From: Morella rubra
Taxonomy: Eukaryota; Streptophyta; Magnoliopsida; Fagales; Myricaceae
Length of the DNA stretch: 64,000 nt
Reading direction: 5' to 3'
Assembly (NCBI GenBank): GCA_003952965.2
Contig: CM025855.1
Coordinates: 13,249,446-13,313,445, forward strand
Both the position numbers and the translations under genes were made by a program. The notes beneath the pieces are model-generated. The model worked only from the letters and a program-made list of their open reading frames with translations. It searched no databases and was not told the origin of the DNA. This document shows, one piece after another, positions 9,085 to 22,735 of this stretch (its first letter is position 1; every line of letters begins with the position of its first letter).

Positions 9085-11865
9085 AGGGGCTGTATGGGAA
9101 GTAGTGCATATGAATCTTGTGCACCTTATGGATCACTTGTTCTTATTACCATTGCATTTCCCTTTTCAATACAGTCTCTCTTCTCCATCTCTATGCTTGT
9201 CCTTCTCCCTGGTTTCATTAAGATTAAAATCTGTACTTATTGACATATTGTTAGGATGTTTCAGAGGGAGGTAGAATGCGATAAATGAATTTTTGTGGTT
9301 GGAAGGTTTGATCTTTGATGGGGATTCTAATTATGTAGGATTAAGTGAAGGTGAATTACTAGATGTTGTGAACCAAGTCTGCATCTAAAGTTCTGCTCAC
9401 AGGAAATTCTGAGTTATTAAAATACCTTCTCGAAATACCCTTATTTTACAATGCCTTTCTTTTGGAAATTCACCCAGAACATAAGGTGCTATTTTCTCGA
9501 TACTATGAGTCGATAGATGCTACAGCTTTGATGGAGTGGGCTTGGTGAAAAATAGGGGAGTGACTTTTGGGCAGCTTCCATTGACTTCTATATTGTCGGG
9601 ATGTTGTTGAACAAGTATAGCAATCTCTTCAATGGAAGTACCTATGCTCTATGCTAGTTTAATTGAGCTCCCACAAGAGACAAATTACATAGAGGTTTTC
9701 CTTTACCCATCATATCCAAGCAATGCCCTCATGGAATAATTGGAGGAAGAAAGATCCTTCTCTCGCTATTACTTCACACATACTGTGCAGTCGGAGGTCT
9801 CCTGCCAAAGTGTTGTCTCTTGTTTTTTTGAAAGAATTGCCAGTGAACTATAAGGCAATAATGACAATACCATAGGAGTGCCGAAAATTTATCAGTTTGA
9901 ATTGAAGAATGGAACTGGGCTAGATGTTTGGCAGATATCAGGGACTGGTCTGTTCTGGTCAACTTTTAGAAGAGAAGTTAAGAATCCCGTTCTTAGGATT
10001 GACTAGAAAGTGTAGAAATGTATGGATAAATTGTAATTGTTAACCCAAAAACATTTTGGAGCTCAGACAGAAAATATGGTTGCAAACTCTCAGAAGATAC
10101 CTTTTTTTAGAATAAATTATTTCGGAGAACAGTCAGGTAGACGAACTAAAATTGCAGATAAGAGATTAGCCTTCATGCTTTTTCTGCCCTTGATATCATC
10201 TGTTAGGAAACTAAAAAGATATTCTATAAATATTAGAATCTTATTGAGTTCAGTTTTAACATTGCATTATCTTTTAGGTTTTTGGCAAGAACTCCTATTT
10301 TTCTCTTGGTCACACCAGTTGAAAAATGAGATTCAATTACCTGAAGCTTGATTGATGCCTAAAGTTTTGTGTGTTAATAGCACTTACTTCAGGGGTTATT
10401 TCATGATCTCTAATTGCACGGACACAATCTATCATGCGTGGGTTACTTCAGGGATTATTTCGTGGGTTGTTTCAAAAGGGTTGCTCTAGTTGGGTACATT
10501 TTAGAGGGCAAGAAGAAAAGACTGCATCTCTCTCTAGCGTGTCTTGGATTCTGACTTTCTGGAGGCTATTGGCGAAAGAAAGGAAAGGAAAGAATTAGGC
10601 GGTTGCCTCACTACAATTCCTTGCATCTAATGGCTGTGAATCTGTTGTTGTGGATGACTATTTTTTCAGCTGTCAGTTATATTTAGGTGCATTTACTTTT
10701 ATTTCTTTTGCAACATTTTTTAACATGACATCGTTCTAATTTCTGGCAGGCATCTTCAAACTGCTCAGATGTGGATGGTCTGATAGTTTTTCACTGCTAT
10801 TCATGAGAAGTTGTTCAAAACTGCTTGTCCTGAGACAAATATGAGAGACTGTTTTCTATTTTGTTTTCCCTGTTGTTTCAGGAATATCCAAACCCTGTGT
10901 AAGCATTTGGAATAAAATTCACCATTAACAGTGATTTCTGTTAGATATTTCAGCAGTTTTTTTTTTTTCCCTAACGCTGTTTGTTGGTGAATTGAAAGAA
11001 GTAAACTTGCCTTTAATCTTGCACCAGGCGCATTGTCTTTGTCTTGAGGTTGGAATGGAAAGGGCATTGCTGTTTAAACATATATATCTTATGAATTTTA
11101 CTCAGGGAAGTTGGGATTCTGAGAAGAACAGAGTGGTTCGTGTAACTCTATCCCTATTCATCACTCCATTAACAAGAGGAAATCTCTGTCTTCGTTTTTC
11201 ATATTTGGGAAATTCAAATAGAACCAGTGACGGGGGAAAGCTCTCACTATAAGGAAAAAAGAAGTGCAAAAACGTCAAAAATAAACGAAAAGCAAACAGG
11301 GCTAGTATATGAACTTTTGCTTTTCCCCAGAGAAACCGATGCTAGCCGTGGGTGTATAACCAAGTCAACTGCAAATCGAGCCGAATAAAAATGGGCATCT
11401 ACCATTTTCTTCCCACTTGTATTTGAATTTTTGAGTGTAACTCCCAGATCAAACACGTTGGTGTCTGAGATCCCAAGTCATTCCCTTGGTGGAGAAGTGG
11501 TTTGACAATTGTGGCTTGCTCTGGAGAACATTCAGATGGACCGAAGTTTGTCGTCCCAAACAGCACGGGAATAGACAATTTGCAGGTGACTTGTACAAAG
11601 GTTCTTTTTCTCGCATTCTTGTTCTAGAAAGGTTCGCAAGTTGATTGCGCGATGGGACTTCAGGCATTCCTGGATATATGTTCGTTTATTCGCAATTAGA
11701 AGCTTTATCTCGTCTTTCACTTGCATTTTACCATGTCTACCTTTTCAATTTCACTTGATAACGAGCCATTGTACGTGTGTGCCATCGCACGTATGAAACG
11801 TGTTTCCATTCGTTGCACCAGCCGAGAAAATCTTTTTGAGTTAATATATGACAAGTAGAGATATT
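9085..11865. other. Spacer with no supported gene
   Basis: Several frames of 60-105 codons occur on both strands, but none has recognisable motifs, matching splice sites or codon structure. A polypyrimidine tract at 10955-10970 and a few exon-like patches (for example 9900-10350) could belong to a long non-coding transcript or an old unrecognised transposon. I cannot tell which. Confidence 0.3.
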
Positions 11866-12105
11866 CGTTTGCAAAATTATTCTATACATTCAATTCAATA
11901 AAATTCTCAAAACAACATCCAAATCTCAAAAAATTATACACTTCACAAACATCAATACCTTTTATATAAACTCCAACAACTTTTCACACAAAATTTTAAT
12001 AACTTTAAAAAAAAAAAATTCAAACTCCAATCTACATAAATATTCACAATTCTATCAAAAATCCTAAAAATCTTACAATTTTTTATAAAACAAGCATCCC
12101 TAGTT
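11866..12105. mobile_element. AT-rich MITE, TTTGTTT family, copy 1
   Basis: The left end reads TCGTTTGCAAAATTATTC and the right end TTATAAAACAAGCATCCC, so the ends are complementary in the CGTTTG/CAAGCA pattern. The body is a string of ATCTCAAAA, TTCACAAAC and TCACAATTCTAT words that recurs in the copies at 26498-26888, 27788-27977 and 34130-34306. It has no coding sequence. Boundaries are approximate and no target duplication was confirmed. A 21-base A run follows at 12196-12216. Confidence 0.45.
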
Positions 12106-12765
12106 CAAATTAACAATTTTTAATTACTCTGTAATTTTAATTAAATATATAGGGATTTGGCAAGTGTGTAAAATAGGATTTATACTCCCAAGATTAAAAA
12201 AAAAAAAAAAAAAAAAGGGAGGGAAACGAATACCAAGTTAAAAATGAGTAATTTACTATTGTCTAGTACTCACAGTATAGACTTATAGAAAATTACATTT
12301 ATATTTAATATTTTAAAATAGAATTAATTAGGAATTGCTTAAATAAAATTACAAATATTCTTGACACCGATTACATTTTATAAGAAATAATATTAGTGCA
12401 GTTATTATAACTAGAAGAAATACAAGATAATTCTATACAGTTATATATATTTGATGTATTTCAAACTATTTTTAAAAAAGGGGTCAATTAATAAGAAAGA
12501 TTTAAATAAGTAAAACTAAACCAAAATTCCATATCTCTCGTTACTCAAAAATCTTTTCCGAATTATTAAAAGAAATTTCTGACTCTTGTATTTTGAGCTG
12601 TCAATTCTAAAAAATCCTTACTCTAAATCCCAAATCACTAAGTGATAGAGCTAAAGCGGATGTTATAATTAATTAGTGACACAAAAAGCGGTAGCACTGA
12701 GTTTCGAAATTCAAATTAATTCTTGGGAATAATCTTTGAATAGCCGAATTATGGGTTATTGGAAA

Positions 12766-13280
12766 ATGCTAGATAAAGTTTGGGGTAATATAAGTATCAG
12801 CAAAAATCAATTCGATACCCCTAATTATCAATTCGGCGATTTGAGACCCATAACTTTTGAAAATCATCAATTCTAGCCTCCCGTCTAATTTGGGCATTAA
12901 ATCCGACGGAGAATTATGTAAAATGACCAAAATGCCCCTCCAAGATAAAATTACTAAAAAATTCATTAAAAATAAAAAATTAATTTAAAAAAATTAATAT
13001 TTTTTAAATAAAACTATTGAAATTCTAGTTCAATAATTTATTTATTTTTAATTTATTTCTTAAATTTTTATTATTTTTATTTATTTATTAAATTTAGTCT
13101 TGGAGGGGTATTTTGGTCATTTTGCATGATTTTCCGTCAGATTTAATGTTTAATTTAGACGGGGGGCTAGAATTGATGACTTTCAAAAGTTATGGGTCTC
13201 AAATTGCCGAATTGATAATTAGGGGTACCGATTTGATTTTTGTTCATACTTACAAGGCTAACTATGACTTTATCCCATAA
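12766..13280. mobile_element. Long foldback element, MULE-like MITE of about 510 bp
   Basis: The two halves are inverted complements over about 200 bp each. On the left, CCCCTAATTATCAATTCGGC, GAGACCCATAACTTTTGAAA and AATGACCAAAATGCCCCTCC appear in order. On the right their complements appear in reverse order (about 13095-13250). The centre is AT-only filler (12950-13090). Long terminal inverted repeats with no coding core fit a non-autonomous Mutator-type or foldback element. Exact termini and the target duplication were not resolved. Confidence 0.75.
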
Positions 13281-14933
13281 AGTTTTCTAGATGAAATTAC
13301 TTTAAGAAAGTCAGACGGGCGTCAAGTTACAAAGTGGTTCGAATTTTTGACGAATTTCTATTTAATTACGCCTATGCTTAGGAATTGTTCCGAGCTAGAC
13401 TATACCTCACTGATATTAATGGAAGAATCAAATTATTAAGTTTTTACTTGAATTGAGCCTTTTACTTTTGAAGAAAAATTTATTCTCAAAGCTCCTGTTG
13501 TTTGGTAAATTCCGCTAGGTGACGTGTTATTGCTATGTATATCATGTGGATTTACATAAGGGATGGTGATTTTCTATATTCCGTTGTGTTTTTACTTGGA
13601 TGGTAAGCATATCTATCCGCGTATACTTTCGGACCATTTCAAACATATCTTGAGTATCTTTCTTATTCCCGCGATTCCCCTAGATATCTTGACTATTCCT
13701 GAGCACTCCCATGGTATCCCGTACCTTCCCCGAACAATCCCGGCATCAATTAGGAGAGGTCTTTTTTCAAGGGGACCTAATGGAGAAAGAGAGAATGAAT
13801 GCCTTGATCCCTTTGTCAACAAAAGCTATAACTCATACTGGAAAAATGATATTAAACGACAGAATATAGTTATTATTCAGGGTTTCATGACGACTTTTAG
13901 TTCATGGGTTCAAGAAGTGAGAATCAATGGTGCTCTCATGATCTGGTTCAAGAGAATCCCAAGTCTGTATTTTAAGATATCATTTCCTGGCTCTAATAAA
14001 TTTGGCATGAACAGGTACATAATATAGGAATTTTCCGAAGATTGATAAGTAGGTCGTGGCGCATCTGGAAGTCTGTAAAGTTTTCAAAATCCGAATAATT
14101 GTGGCAAATATATACCTAATCCTTTGAACTTTTCGGTGTCTACAAGCTCTAGAAGAAACTTACGTTTACAAGTTAACCAAACGAAAGACAAATATGAAGA
14201 ATTCAGCTGCTTTTGTGCAGCTTGCATAATATATATCCTGACATCACACCCGTGCTGCTGCGGCCTCTAATTCCCTTACAATTATTCAATCCCACTAATT
14301 CCAATCCTCAAGGATGGAAAAGAAGTCAAACGAGACGGGACCTACTTCACCAATCATCATATATTCCCTGGATTAGACCCTTTTGGGGATGCACACCATT
14401 ATTTTAACCCAAAAAGTCATTTTGATTCTCTCTCTATACTTTCCATGCCTGAAAAGCGACGAGAAAAGAAGAATGAATAGAGTCTTCCATGCATTTTCTC
14501 TGATGATCGTATATCCATGGAATGTGGTGTTCATGCAAAACTAAAGTGGGTATCGAAATTCCTCTATGGGGGATATCAGCCTGTTTTTTGAGACTATTTA
14601 AAATAAAAGAAATGGTGATCGAGTAATATATCTATCGTCTGCATATGGATGCAAGCTTTAGCTGCTATCTTTGACTCTCGGACCACCTTTGGGCAGATAT
14701 CTCTTTATGTCTGTCTCTGTACGTGGGTACCTACCTTCTTATATTGCCTTGTTCTTCCCCTGAATAAGTTTTCAAATTGAAGAGTACTGGCAAGCCGGAG
14801 AATCACGGTAAAGTCTTTTAAGGACCATACAAATTTCAAAAGAAAGCGCTTTTTGTCTCTTTTGTGGACCATATATTATTATATCTTAGTACCTTTCTGA
14901 AGGTACTCAAGATCAGAATGTAATGCATTCTCA
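13281..14933. other. Spacer with no supported gene
   Basis: A plus-strand open frame of 154 codons (13563-14027) stands out by length only. It lacks an ATG context, domain similarity or flanking splice signals, and its codon composition follows local AT content. Nothing else was recognised. Confidence 0.3.
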
Positions 14934-15123
14934 GAGGTTGTTCAGTTGTGGTATTTTTTTGAAAATTTTTTGTGTTTTAAAAATTTTTAGGTGATGTTAA
15001 TTTTATTGATATGCGTATTGTAGTTATTTTTATGTGAGGTTAAAAATAATATTTGGTTGTAGAATTTTTTGTATTGTAAGGATTCAAAAAAATTCTGAAA
15101 ATTTTTTTTAACCGAACAGTCTC
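14934..15123. mobile_element. AT-rich MITE, diverged, GTTGTTCAG...CCGAACAGTC ends
   Basis: The left end GAGGTTGTTCAGTTGTGG pairs with the right end AACCGAACAGTCTC. AAATTTTT blocks lie just inside each end, the same plan as the TTTGTTT MITEs at 21470, 27788 and 34130. It has no coding sequence. This is a tentative family member. Confidence 0.4.
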
Positions 15124-17939
15124 TTAATTTGGAGATGAATCGTGTAGAGGGAATGCTGGAACCAACGAAAACTACTTCCTGAAAAATCCCGCAGATCATA
15201 ATGCGTAGTTGAACAAACAAGACGACATGTTTACGTTTAGCCTAAGAAAAAACATATAATTCCTAGCTAGCTTCGTCCATGGAGGTTCCCTCACAAGAGT
15301 GGGCCACATAGAGGGGCAGACTACAGATGAATCCATCCCTCCCACATGCCTATGGGGTGAGGTTTTGCACTTGTGGCCCCACTTGAGGAAGGATTGAATC
15401 CACCCCCGTCCTCTGGCTTTTTCCTTTATTGAAATTTTGACGTGGCCCTATATATTTATAATAGACCTACCAACCATTTAAAATACCTCATATTTCTCTT
15501 CTGACCTACTAACATAAGGAATGGTTTGTTAAACTGAAAAAATAAAAATAAAAATAAAAATGGCCAACACCAATGTTGTCAACCCTCGCAATAAAAAATC
15601 GCGGGATTGATAGAATAATAAATAGCATATCACGTAACTGCACATTATTTTCAGGATAACCATTTCCCTTTTCATGAGTAGACGTACTCATGTTGAAGCA
15701 CTTAATGGTCGCATTTATTCCTTCTACGTACCAAACAATTAGTTGAAGTCGCCCATAGCATGTGCATAGATACCCCATTATTCTAACTAGTATAAATGTC
15801 AGCCCTCCATGCCCGACCATGATAGTTTTCCCACCTGTAGTGAATAATCAGCATTCACATTAATACCGTACGTATTAGGTGAATTTTATGCATACCATTT
15901 CACTAATATCAATCAAAGTCATTTAGGCTAATTTTCATCTTTGGTTTGTTGAATTTTAGCTGAATCTTGAGTAAGTTAGCTCAATTCAATCCTGTTTGCC
16001 GTATGCTCAAAGATGTTCGAGAGAATTTTCTTGAGTACTGAATGAATGAGTACTTGAGTAAGAGTTCAAGAGTCACTATTAGGTGACCAAATTCTTTTCG
16101 TCACTGAATTAACTTTTAGTAATGAAAATTGTGTTCTCACTAAATACATCACAATATCAACTATTAATGATAAAATTCAAATTTAGGTTGTGAATGCTAT
16201 GCCTATAAAATCACTTAGATTGTGACTGTTTTTCTTGATAAAAATACTTGAGTTATGAGTATAGAGCTTGCAAAAGTACTTATAAAGTTCTCTATCACTC
16301 GCAAGCTAGAGTGTACTATTTGCAAATAGTGGAAAACTCAAAGAAAAATCCTTAGTGGTAGATGTAGGTTGGTTTTGACTGAACGGCTAAAGATCTCGTG
16401 TTGTATTTCTCAACCTTACACTCTATTTACTTTAATTATTTATGTGAAGGTTGTCATCAAATCAACCGTTCAATCGTTTGAGAAATTGGATGTTATATCG
16501 TCTATTTTGGACGATCTATCATCTAACTCCACATTCCATCGTCTATTTCATGACAGAAAAAAGAATTGTGAAGAAATTAAATTTTAGTTAAAAAAAAAAC
16601 CTTTGTAACGATGCTGATGGAGCTGCGGCGAATTTTGTCACCAAAAGATTTAATGACAAAAAGTTTTTTTTTTTTTTTTTTTTTTTTTTTGTAGCTGAGT
16701 ATACCAGATATATAGACAAACTCGATTTGAAACTCAAATTTAAAAGCCATATCAAAGTATAAGTATAACAGATGTTTAATGAATTTATTTAACATAACCT
16801 CTCCTAACAAAATTACGGCCCGCGTCCATGCAAAGCACATGGGTGTTCCCAAGCCAAGAATTGTCGGCGCGAGTTCGCTGACTTTACCACAAGATGTGCT
16901 TCGACATTATCTTTTTTTTGCTTTTGATTTCTTTCAATGTAACTCGAAGACCACCGTTGATTGTCTAGCCAAAATGTGCCTCTTTAGAAGTCATTTTTAG
17001 CCTGTTAAATCTAGGAGAAATCGATGGTTTTGAGCACTAATGAGGTAAATTAATCTTCAGCACTTGGGAGTTTTCTCAGACCCCAAACATTAGGTTAGTC
17101 TAAGAATTTAAAAAATCTTGACATAAAAATAAGGAGCTCACCTACATAATTATACGACCAAGATAGGTCTTAGGAGTATCATGTATATATGTGCTGTTTT
17201 ACTTCTTCATCATATCCTATGCCAGGCGACAAGATATAAGAGAACAGTCACCAAAGTAAGATCATAAAAATTTATCGTGTCTGAAAAATATTCATAAGAT
17301 CATCATCCAATGTCATATACCCACATGCATGTATCTTTTGCTCCCATTTTCCTTAGGCACCTTTAACTTTACATATTCCATGCGCAATTTGGAGTGATAG
17401 AGAGACGAATCAAGATCCTCTATAATTAACTGTTTGAATTGCATCAGTAAAAGATGGACACAATATGTGTACCATACCATATTTAATATTGTTTGTGTTA
17501 AGTTTTGAGCAATAACACGTGGATCCTACCATATTTAATATTGTTCATATGATGTTTTAGACAATATAGACCTTAGTCAATCTCTCCCAACAATTCCGAC
17601 AGATAATTATAAAGATTATCTATTTACTGGCTTGTAAAGATCAGTAGGAGCTCTCTCAAGGTGAGTTGAGCCATAAGCTAACTCAAACCCATAAGGATGC
17701 ATGTATAGCAGTATCCGATCGATGAAAAAGGGATCATAACATGCATAAGTCTCATACTCTTGCGTCTCGTCCTCTTGCATTGTTCTCATGAAGCCTCAAA
17801 TTCAAAAACTCTCAGTTCATTGAACCTAATGGAAATAAGATTTACCACTAGTTAATCAATCCTTTGAGAAAAGAAAAACAACACAAAAATTGCCTCTTAT
17901 TATAATCCGTCGTGTGCACCTGTTCGATAAATCCATGTG
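15124..17939. other. Spacer with no supported gene
   Basis: It contains a 27-base T run at 16664-16690, and an imperfect repeat of ACCATATTTAATATTGTT at about 17478 and 17528. A phrase GGTTTTGCACTTGTGG with surrounding pyrimidine-rich sequence (15300-15430) resembles non-autonomous element ends but could not be classified. No host exon was recognised. Confidence 0.3.
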
Positions 17940-18290
17940 ATTATGCTGTAATCGGGTATATGATAACCATCTTGCTTTGCATGCAAAGGGTGTCTTTTGA
18001 AATTCTATATGATTGCCTGGGGATTCCAAATGTCTCTTCAACTTCAAGGCATTTGTTGAATCGCTTTGCTTTTGCATTTTCAACACAAAAGGACAATGCA
18101 TGGGTCAAAAAAACATATTAAATTTACCCAAATAATGCTGGGATTGGGCATATGGTAACCGTGATTTTTGGGTTAATAGTAACTTGCGCGGAAAAAGATA
18201 CGGGAAAAAGGTGGCTTTTGAAATTGTGCGTTATTCCCTGGATCCAAGTGTTTCTTTCAAAGGCTTGTATCATTTGAATAATTGGTTTAG
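17940..18290. repeat. Diverged tandem duplication
   Basis: GGGTATATGATAACCATC...GTGTCTTTTGAAATTCTATA at 17954-18009 is echoed by GGGCATATGGTAACCGTG...GTGGCTTTTGAAATTGTGCG at 18146-18229. Both continue with a related block (CCAAATGTCTCTTCAAC against CCAAGTGTTTCTTTCAA). The copies differ at many positions, so the duplication is old. Its origin is unknown. Confidence 0.5.
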
Positions 18291-18299
18291 GTGACCTCG

Positions 18300-20784
18300 A
18301 AGAAGGAAAGATTGGAAAACTATGGCAGCACTCGTGCTGCGTTTACCCACATCTTTTTGACAAACGTGACTCATGGTAAAGAATGTCAAGGTTTATAGCC
18401 AAGAAAAGAAAAAAGAATGTCAAACTTTACTTATAAATAGACCCCTTTCTGGTGTAGCCTTTCATATTGTCATTAAAAAAAAAACAAGCAGGTGGGTTTT
18501 TTTTGGGACAAATTCAGGCAGGTGGGTAGTACCATGTGAGTCTACTAACCTAAAAAATTTTAAAGAAATAAAAACAGACAGAGAGATTTGTGTCGTGAAG
18601 GTGATTCCCCAGTGGATGGGGGAGACAAAATCCTCCAGAAAAGTTATAGGCGATAATGGGAAAGTGATCAGAAGAGAAATGGACTTTTCATCTGGAAAAG
18701 CATTGTATACGTACGTCACGGCGATTTCTTGATGTATTTATATGTATTTATTGACGATTTTCTATACTTTAGGTGATGTACTTAATCATCCTTGTAGGCT
18801 ATATTTGGTGTAGTGATTTCACCTGACTTCTGGTATAAGTATAACATGCCACCTCAATTAGGTTGTCTGAAAAGTCTTTAAGAAAATATTAAAAATATTG
18901 AATATTATAATATTCGTATTATTTAATAATTAATATAGATAATATTAAATATTATAAATTTATTTACTCAATCTATATATTTCTCAACTTATAGAACCTT
19001 GATTTTCAAAGAATTTTGGTCAGAGGTGACTAATATTATAATTAAAAAGTTTACATTTTGTTGCATTTGTCTTAGGCACTGTATTTCACTAGCGCTTAAT
19101 TACTTGTTATTTTCTTTTTTAAAAAATTTAAAAGCAAATTATTTTAAAAGAAATTTAATGACCTTTTGTGAAAACAACTGGGCATTTAATGGTTACTGTG
19201 TTAACTGTTTGCACCTTTTTTCTGAATTTGATTTGTAAACAGTCAAAAAGATGAATATCACAGTAATAAATACTCTGTGTTGCGGGGTAAAATTCGAATA
19301 AAGGAATGGACTTTAGGACTAGGAACAGAAACCAGGGGTGTCATAGCCTTATAGGGGGATTCCGAAGAGGCGAAGAAGCAGAAGCATGAGCGTACGTAGT
19401 CTACGTCACTTCTTCCTCTTCATAACTTGGCCATTGACGAGACTTATCAAAGAACGAAGAAAAAGGAAGCATATTAATCAACGAAGATCTGTCCCTCCCC
19501 CTCTCTCTCCCTCACTCTCTCTCTAAATCAGTCAGTCAAAGAGGGGAGAAAGGGTAAGGGTACGATCTACGTAGGGCAGCCTAAAACACTCATTAATTCC
19601 CTGTCCGTTTCTGCTGCGAACGCTGGTCCAGTCGCTCGTTCGTTCTGATCCTCGTGGATTTTTGCGATCCCATTTTGCTCTGCTCTGCAGTTTGCTTGTA
19701 AAATGCCAATATTTCCATTCGTTTTTAGGGCCACGCAGAGGGGAAAAGGAGCAGCACACTTCTCGAAGACTTTTACTACAAAACAATTGTACATGACCTG
19801 CACACGCCAAAAATACCGGCGCCCTCGAAGCCGCCCCCCAACTCGTCTTTAATATATTTTCACCTCTTGTTCCTAACTTTGGAGAAAAAGTTCAAACTTG
19901 GGCTGCCCTACTGCTCTGCGATGAGATTCATCAGATAAGCATTATATTTTACATACCCATTTGGCTTGGACTTTTCCATATGCATCATTCCTTTTGTGCA
20001 GGAATTTCCATCATTCTCCTGCCATTTCCATTATTATTATACTGCCACAAACAGTGAAAGATATTGTCTGTGTGGGTGCGAGAGAGAGGGCCGGCCTCCT
20101 CTTCTCCCCATGCACCCCTCCAACCCTGCATGCAGTCCCTGCCTCCTCTAAAATACAAAAAATTTCTCTAGTTTGTGTCTTGAGATTATTGAAATTTTGT
20201 TTTAATTTCTTCTAGTGGTGATGGTGCGCAGGGACTGGAGGAGTGCCCAAATAAATTTACTATCCATAGCTCTAACCCTTTCGCGAAATCCTTCTTCTTT
20301 GTTGAAGAACTTGTTTTCTTTAATCTTTCAAACACACGAATAATAAGTTAAAAAACCAATAATTGGAAATGTATTACGAAAACAACAAAACAATGCGTTC
20401 TGGGTTTGTCGGTGTTAAATCTAATAAAGACCAATTCTAAGGTGTTGGCTTGATAATTTATGCCTGATATTTGTAGGAGTTTGTTTTCTCGGAGTTTTCC
20501 ATGTTCTAAAACTAGTAATTTTTTAGGATTATTTTACTGTTTATAATTTGATAATTATTCAATTTATATAAAATAAAGAGACTGCACAGATTAAGTTAAT
20601 TAGTCACGCGAAGCTCCAGATAATTTCTCATCTAAAAAATAATGTAAGGGGACCTTTTAACATTGAAATGAAAATCTAATTGATTTTTTTTTTTATTTTA
20701 CTACTACATATATATATTAAGTCCTTTTTTCTTGACTTTATCTCATTTTCAATCGTATCGACAACGGAATGCATACAAATAGGA
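18300..20784. other. Spacer with CT-rich patches, no supported gene
   Basis: A CT-rich stretch at 19493-19530 and a pyrimidine-rich patch around 20090-20160 look like leader or promoter sequence, but no coding exon follows. I looked for well-known plant microRNA sequences here and saw none. Short frames on both strands (for example 18373-18732 and 19532-19810) have no recognisable similarity. Confidence 0.3.
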
Positions 20785-21400
20785 CTGTTCAGCCCATTAT
20801 TGGTGAGCGGTTAAACCGCCTCCGCCCCCGTTAGGTGGCTATCGTTGCCCAACGGTGTCAGGCGGGGTTGAGATTTGCAGTGGCAGTGTCCCCACCAACA
20901 CTGGCGGGGACACCGCTATTACCTTTTTTTTTTAATAATGTTTTGAAAAAACAATATCATTTCCCATTAATGAGAAACGATGCCATTTTGTTTAATACTT
21001 TTAAAAAATAAAAAAATGGAGCTTCAAAACGATTCCTTTTAATCTAATTGTAGGCCTCTCCCTTTCCCTCAGTTCCTCCCCGATGCCCTAGGCTCCTAGT
21101 CCCAATCCTCATAAATTTGATTCGGCGCCTCTCTCAATTGCTGCAGCCACCCTTCTCTGTCTCGCCTAAAGCTTTCGCCGTGACGCCACCCCTTTCTCAG
21201 TCGCATCACACCAAAGTCTCAACAACTTAGTTGGCTCTCTCTCCTCGGCTTAGTCTCTCTCTCTCTCTCCTAACCTAAAGTGAGGTGGTTAACTGAGAAC
21301 CGCCTCACAGTAACCGCACCACCAGCAACAGGAACTGCTCCTGGCGAGGGTGGGGCTCTGGGCGGTAATGGTGTTGGTTGGAGACAAAACTGTCCCATTT
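20785..21400. mobile_element. hAT-like non-autonomous element or fragment
   Basis: It opens with GGTGAGCGGTTAAACCGCC (20803-20821), an inner palindrome around GGTTAAACC, and has a second GC-rich block GGTGGTTAACTGAGAACCGCC near 21284-21304. GGTTAACCG-type motifs near element ends, with GC-rich subterminal sequence in otherwise AT-rich DNA, are common in plant hAT elements. No transposase frame and no certain 8-bp target duplication were found. Confidence 0.35.
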
Positions 21401-21469
21401 ATACCTCTACCTAGTCTTACATAAAATTCACCATTATGCCTCTATAGTTTGAAAGACAAAAATAAAGGT

Positions 21470-21647
21470 AGTGTTTGTTTGCAGAAATTTCGAAGAATAT
21501 TCTTAAAATTTTGAAAATTTTTTAAATATTAAGATTTATTGAGATTTGTGAAACTTTTAAAATTTGTGTGTAGATATTAAAAATTTTAAAATGTGTTTAA
21601 CTTACTTGAAATCTTGAGATCCTAAATTATTAGGCAAATAAACACTG
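21470..21647. mobile_element. AT-rich MITE, TTTGTTT family, copy 2
   Basis: The ends are GTGTTTGTTTGCAGAAATTTC and GGCAAATAAACACT, an imperfect inverted pair. The body, read on the minus strand, contains CACAAATCTCAATAAATCTT, which matches CATAAATCTCAATAAACTTC in the copy at 27788-27977 and CTAATAAATCTCAATAAAGT in the copy at 34130-34306. It is about 180 bp with no coding capacity. Confidence 0.6.
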
Positions 21648-21649
21648 AA

Positions 21650-22735
21650 AAAAAAAAAACAAAACACATAAGCTTAACCCATACGCAATGAATAGCTCTG
21701 AATGGTGGTGGCAGTAGTGGGTCTCACGATTTTACACCACGTAATCAATTCAGAAAGCAAAGTTCTTTTTGTCCCCCTTGTTTGCACCTCAAAAATGAAG
21801 ATTGTAAGTTGTATACAACCGAAGTGGCATATGAGTGGTCGCTCTCGCCTCTGATTATTCTAGGGTTCTCTTAAATGTTTTCGTGCACAAAGACCGGTAT
21901 ATCCATCTACGATCCGGACTAGTCAGACCGGTGAGGTTTAAGAGCCACACTTTCTTTGTAGTGCACACTTCTCAATGTACAATACTGACCTCGCGAAATT
22001 ACGTAAATTATTATAGCTCGAAGCATGTGTATTTCATTATACTCATAGAGTGTCAAGGTGGCTTTGTTATTGTCTTACCGACGTCCTCTGTCCCTGGGGT
22101 ATGCGGGTTGTGAAGTCTCCGTTTGGTCAGAGTTTCAATCGTAGAGGGATAAGAAGAGCTTTGTAATTAATTGTCTTTCCTCTCGCATGAACCTATAGAC
22201 ATTTAGGTTGGTAATATTCTTAAACTCAAACTCGTGACAAAATCACTCTTGTAAATAGGTATGCTAAACATCATTACATTTATATATATTTATAATATGC
22301 ACCGTATTTATAGATAAAAATCAAATTATATCCCTCAACTTCCAATTAGCTCAGTACGTTTGAAAACAAATTAACTCCATCGTCTCCTACATTAGAGTTA
22401 ACCGTTAAATCAGAAGAAAAAGTAATGTGAACAAACAATACAGAAATTTTATATTTTTATTTAAAAAATATTGCCCTTTTTTTATTTTATGTATATTCTT
22501 TTTGAATATTTTGAATAATTTTATTTTCGAGTGATATTTTGGTTAATTTTTTTATGTAGTTTAATAGTCAAATCAAATTGAAGATAACGATTAATTTTAA
22601 AAAAAATATAAAAAACTTTTATCAGATAAATTGAAACTTGAGAAAGCTTATTAATTTGATATAGGATGTATTATAAAAAAAAAAAAAAAAAAAACTCTTA
22701 AGTCAATGACCATTCTACCAGCTATAGAAAAATAA
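21650..22735. other. Spacer with no supported gene
   Basis: AT-rich sequence with a 21-base A run near 22674-22694. One frame (21835-22113) has no recognisable similarity. Nothing else was seen. Confidence 0.3.

Noticed and set aside
13563-14027. 154-codon plus-strand open frame
   Set aside because: The translation shows no domain or repeat, it has no splice context, and no reason exists beyond length in AT-rich DNA.
18373-18732. 119-codon plus-strand frame with opposing 85-codon frame
   Set aside because: No motif, no gene context, and the two strands are mutually exclusive.
19260-20220. Possible microRNA or protein gene with CT-rich leader
   Set aside because: I compared by eye with common conserved plant microRNAs and saw no match, and no exon follows. 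No hairpin was confirmed.
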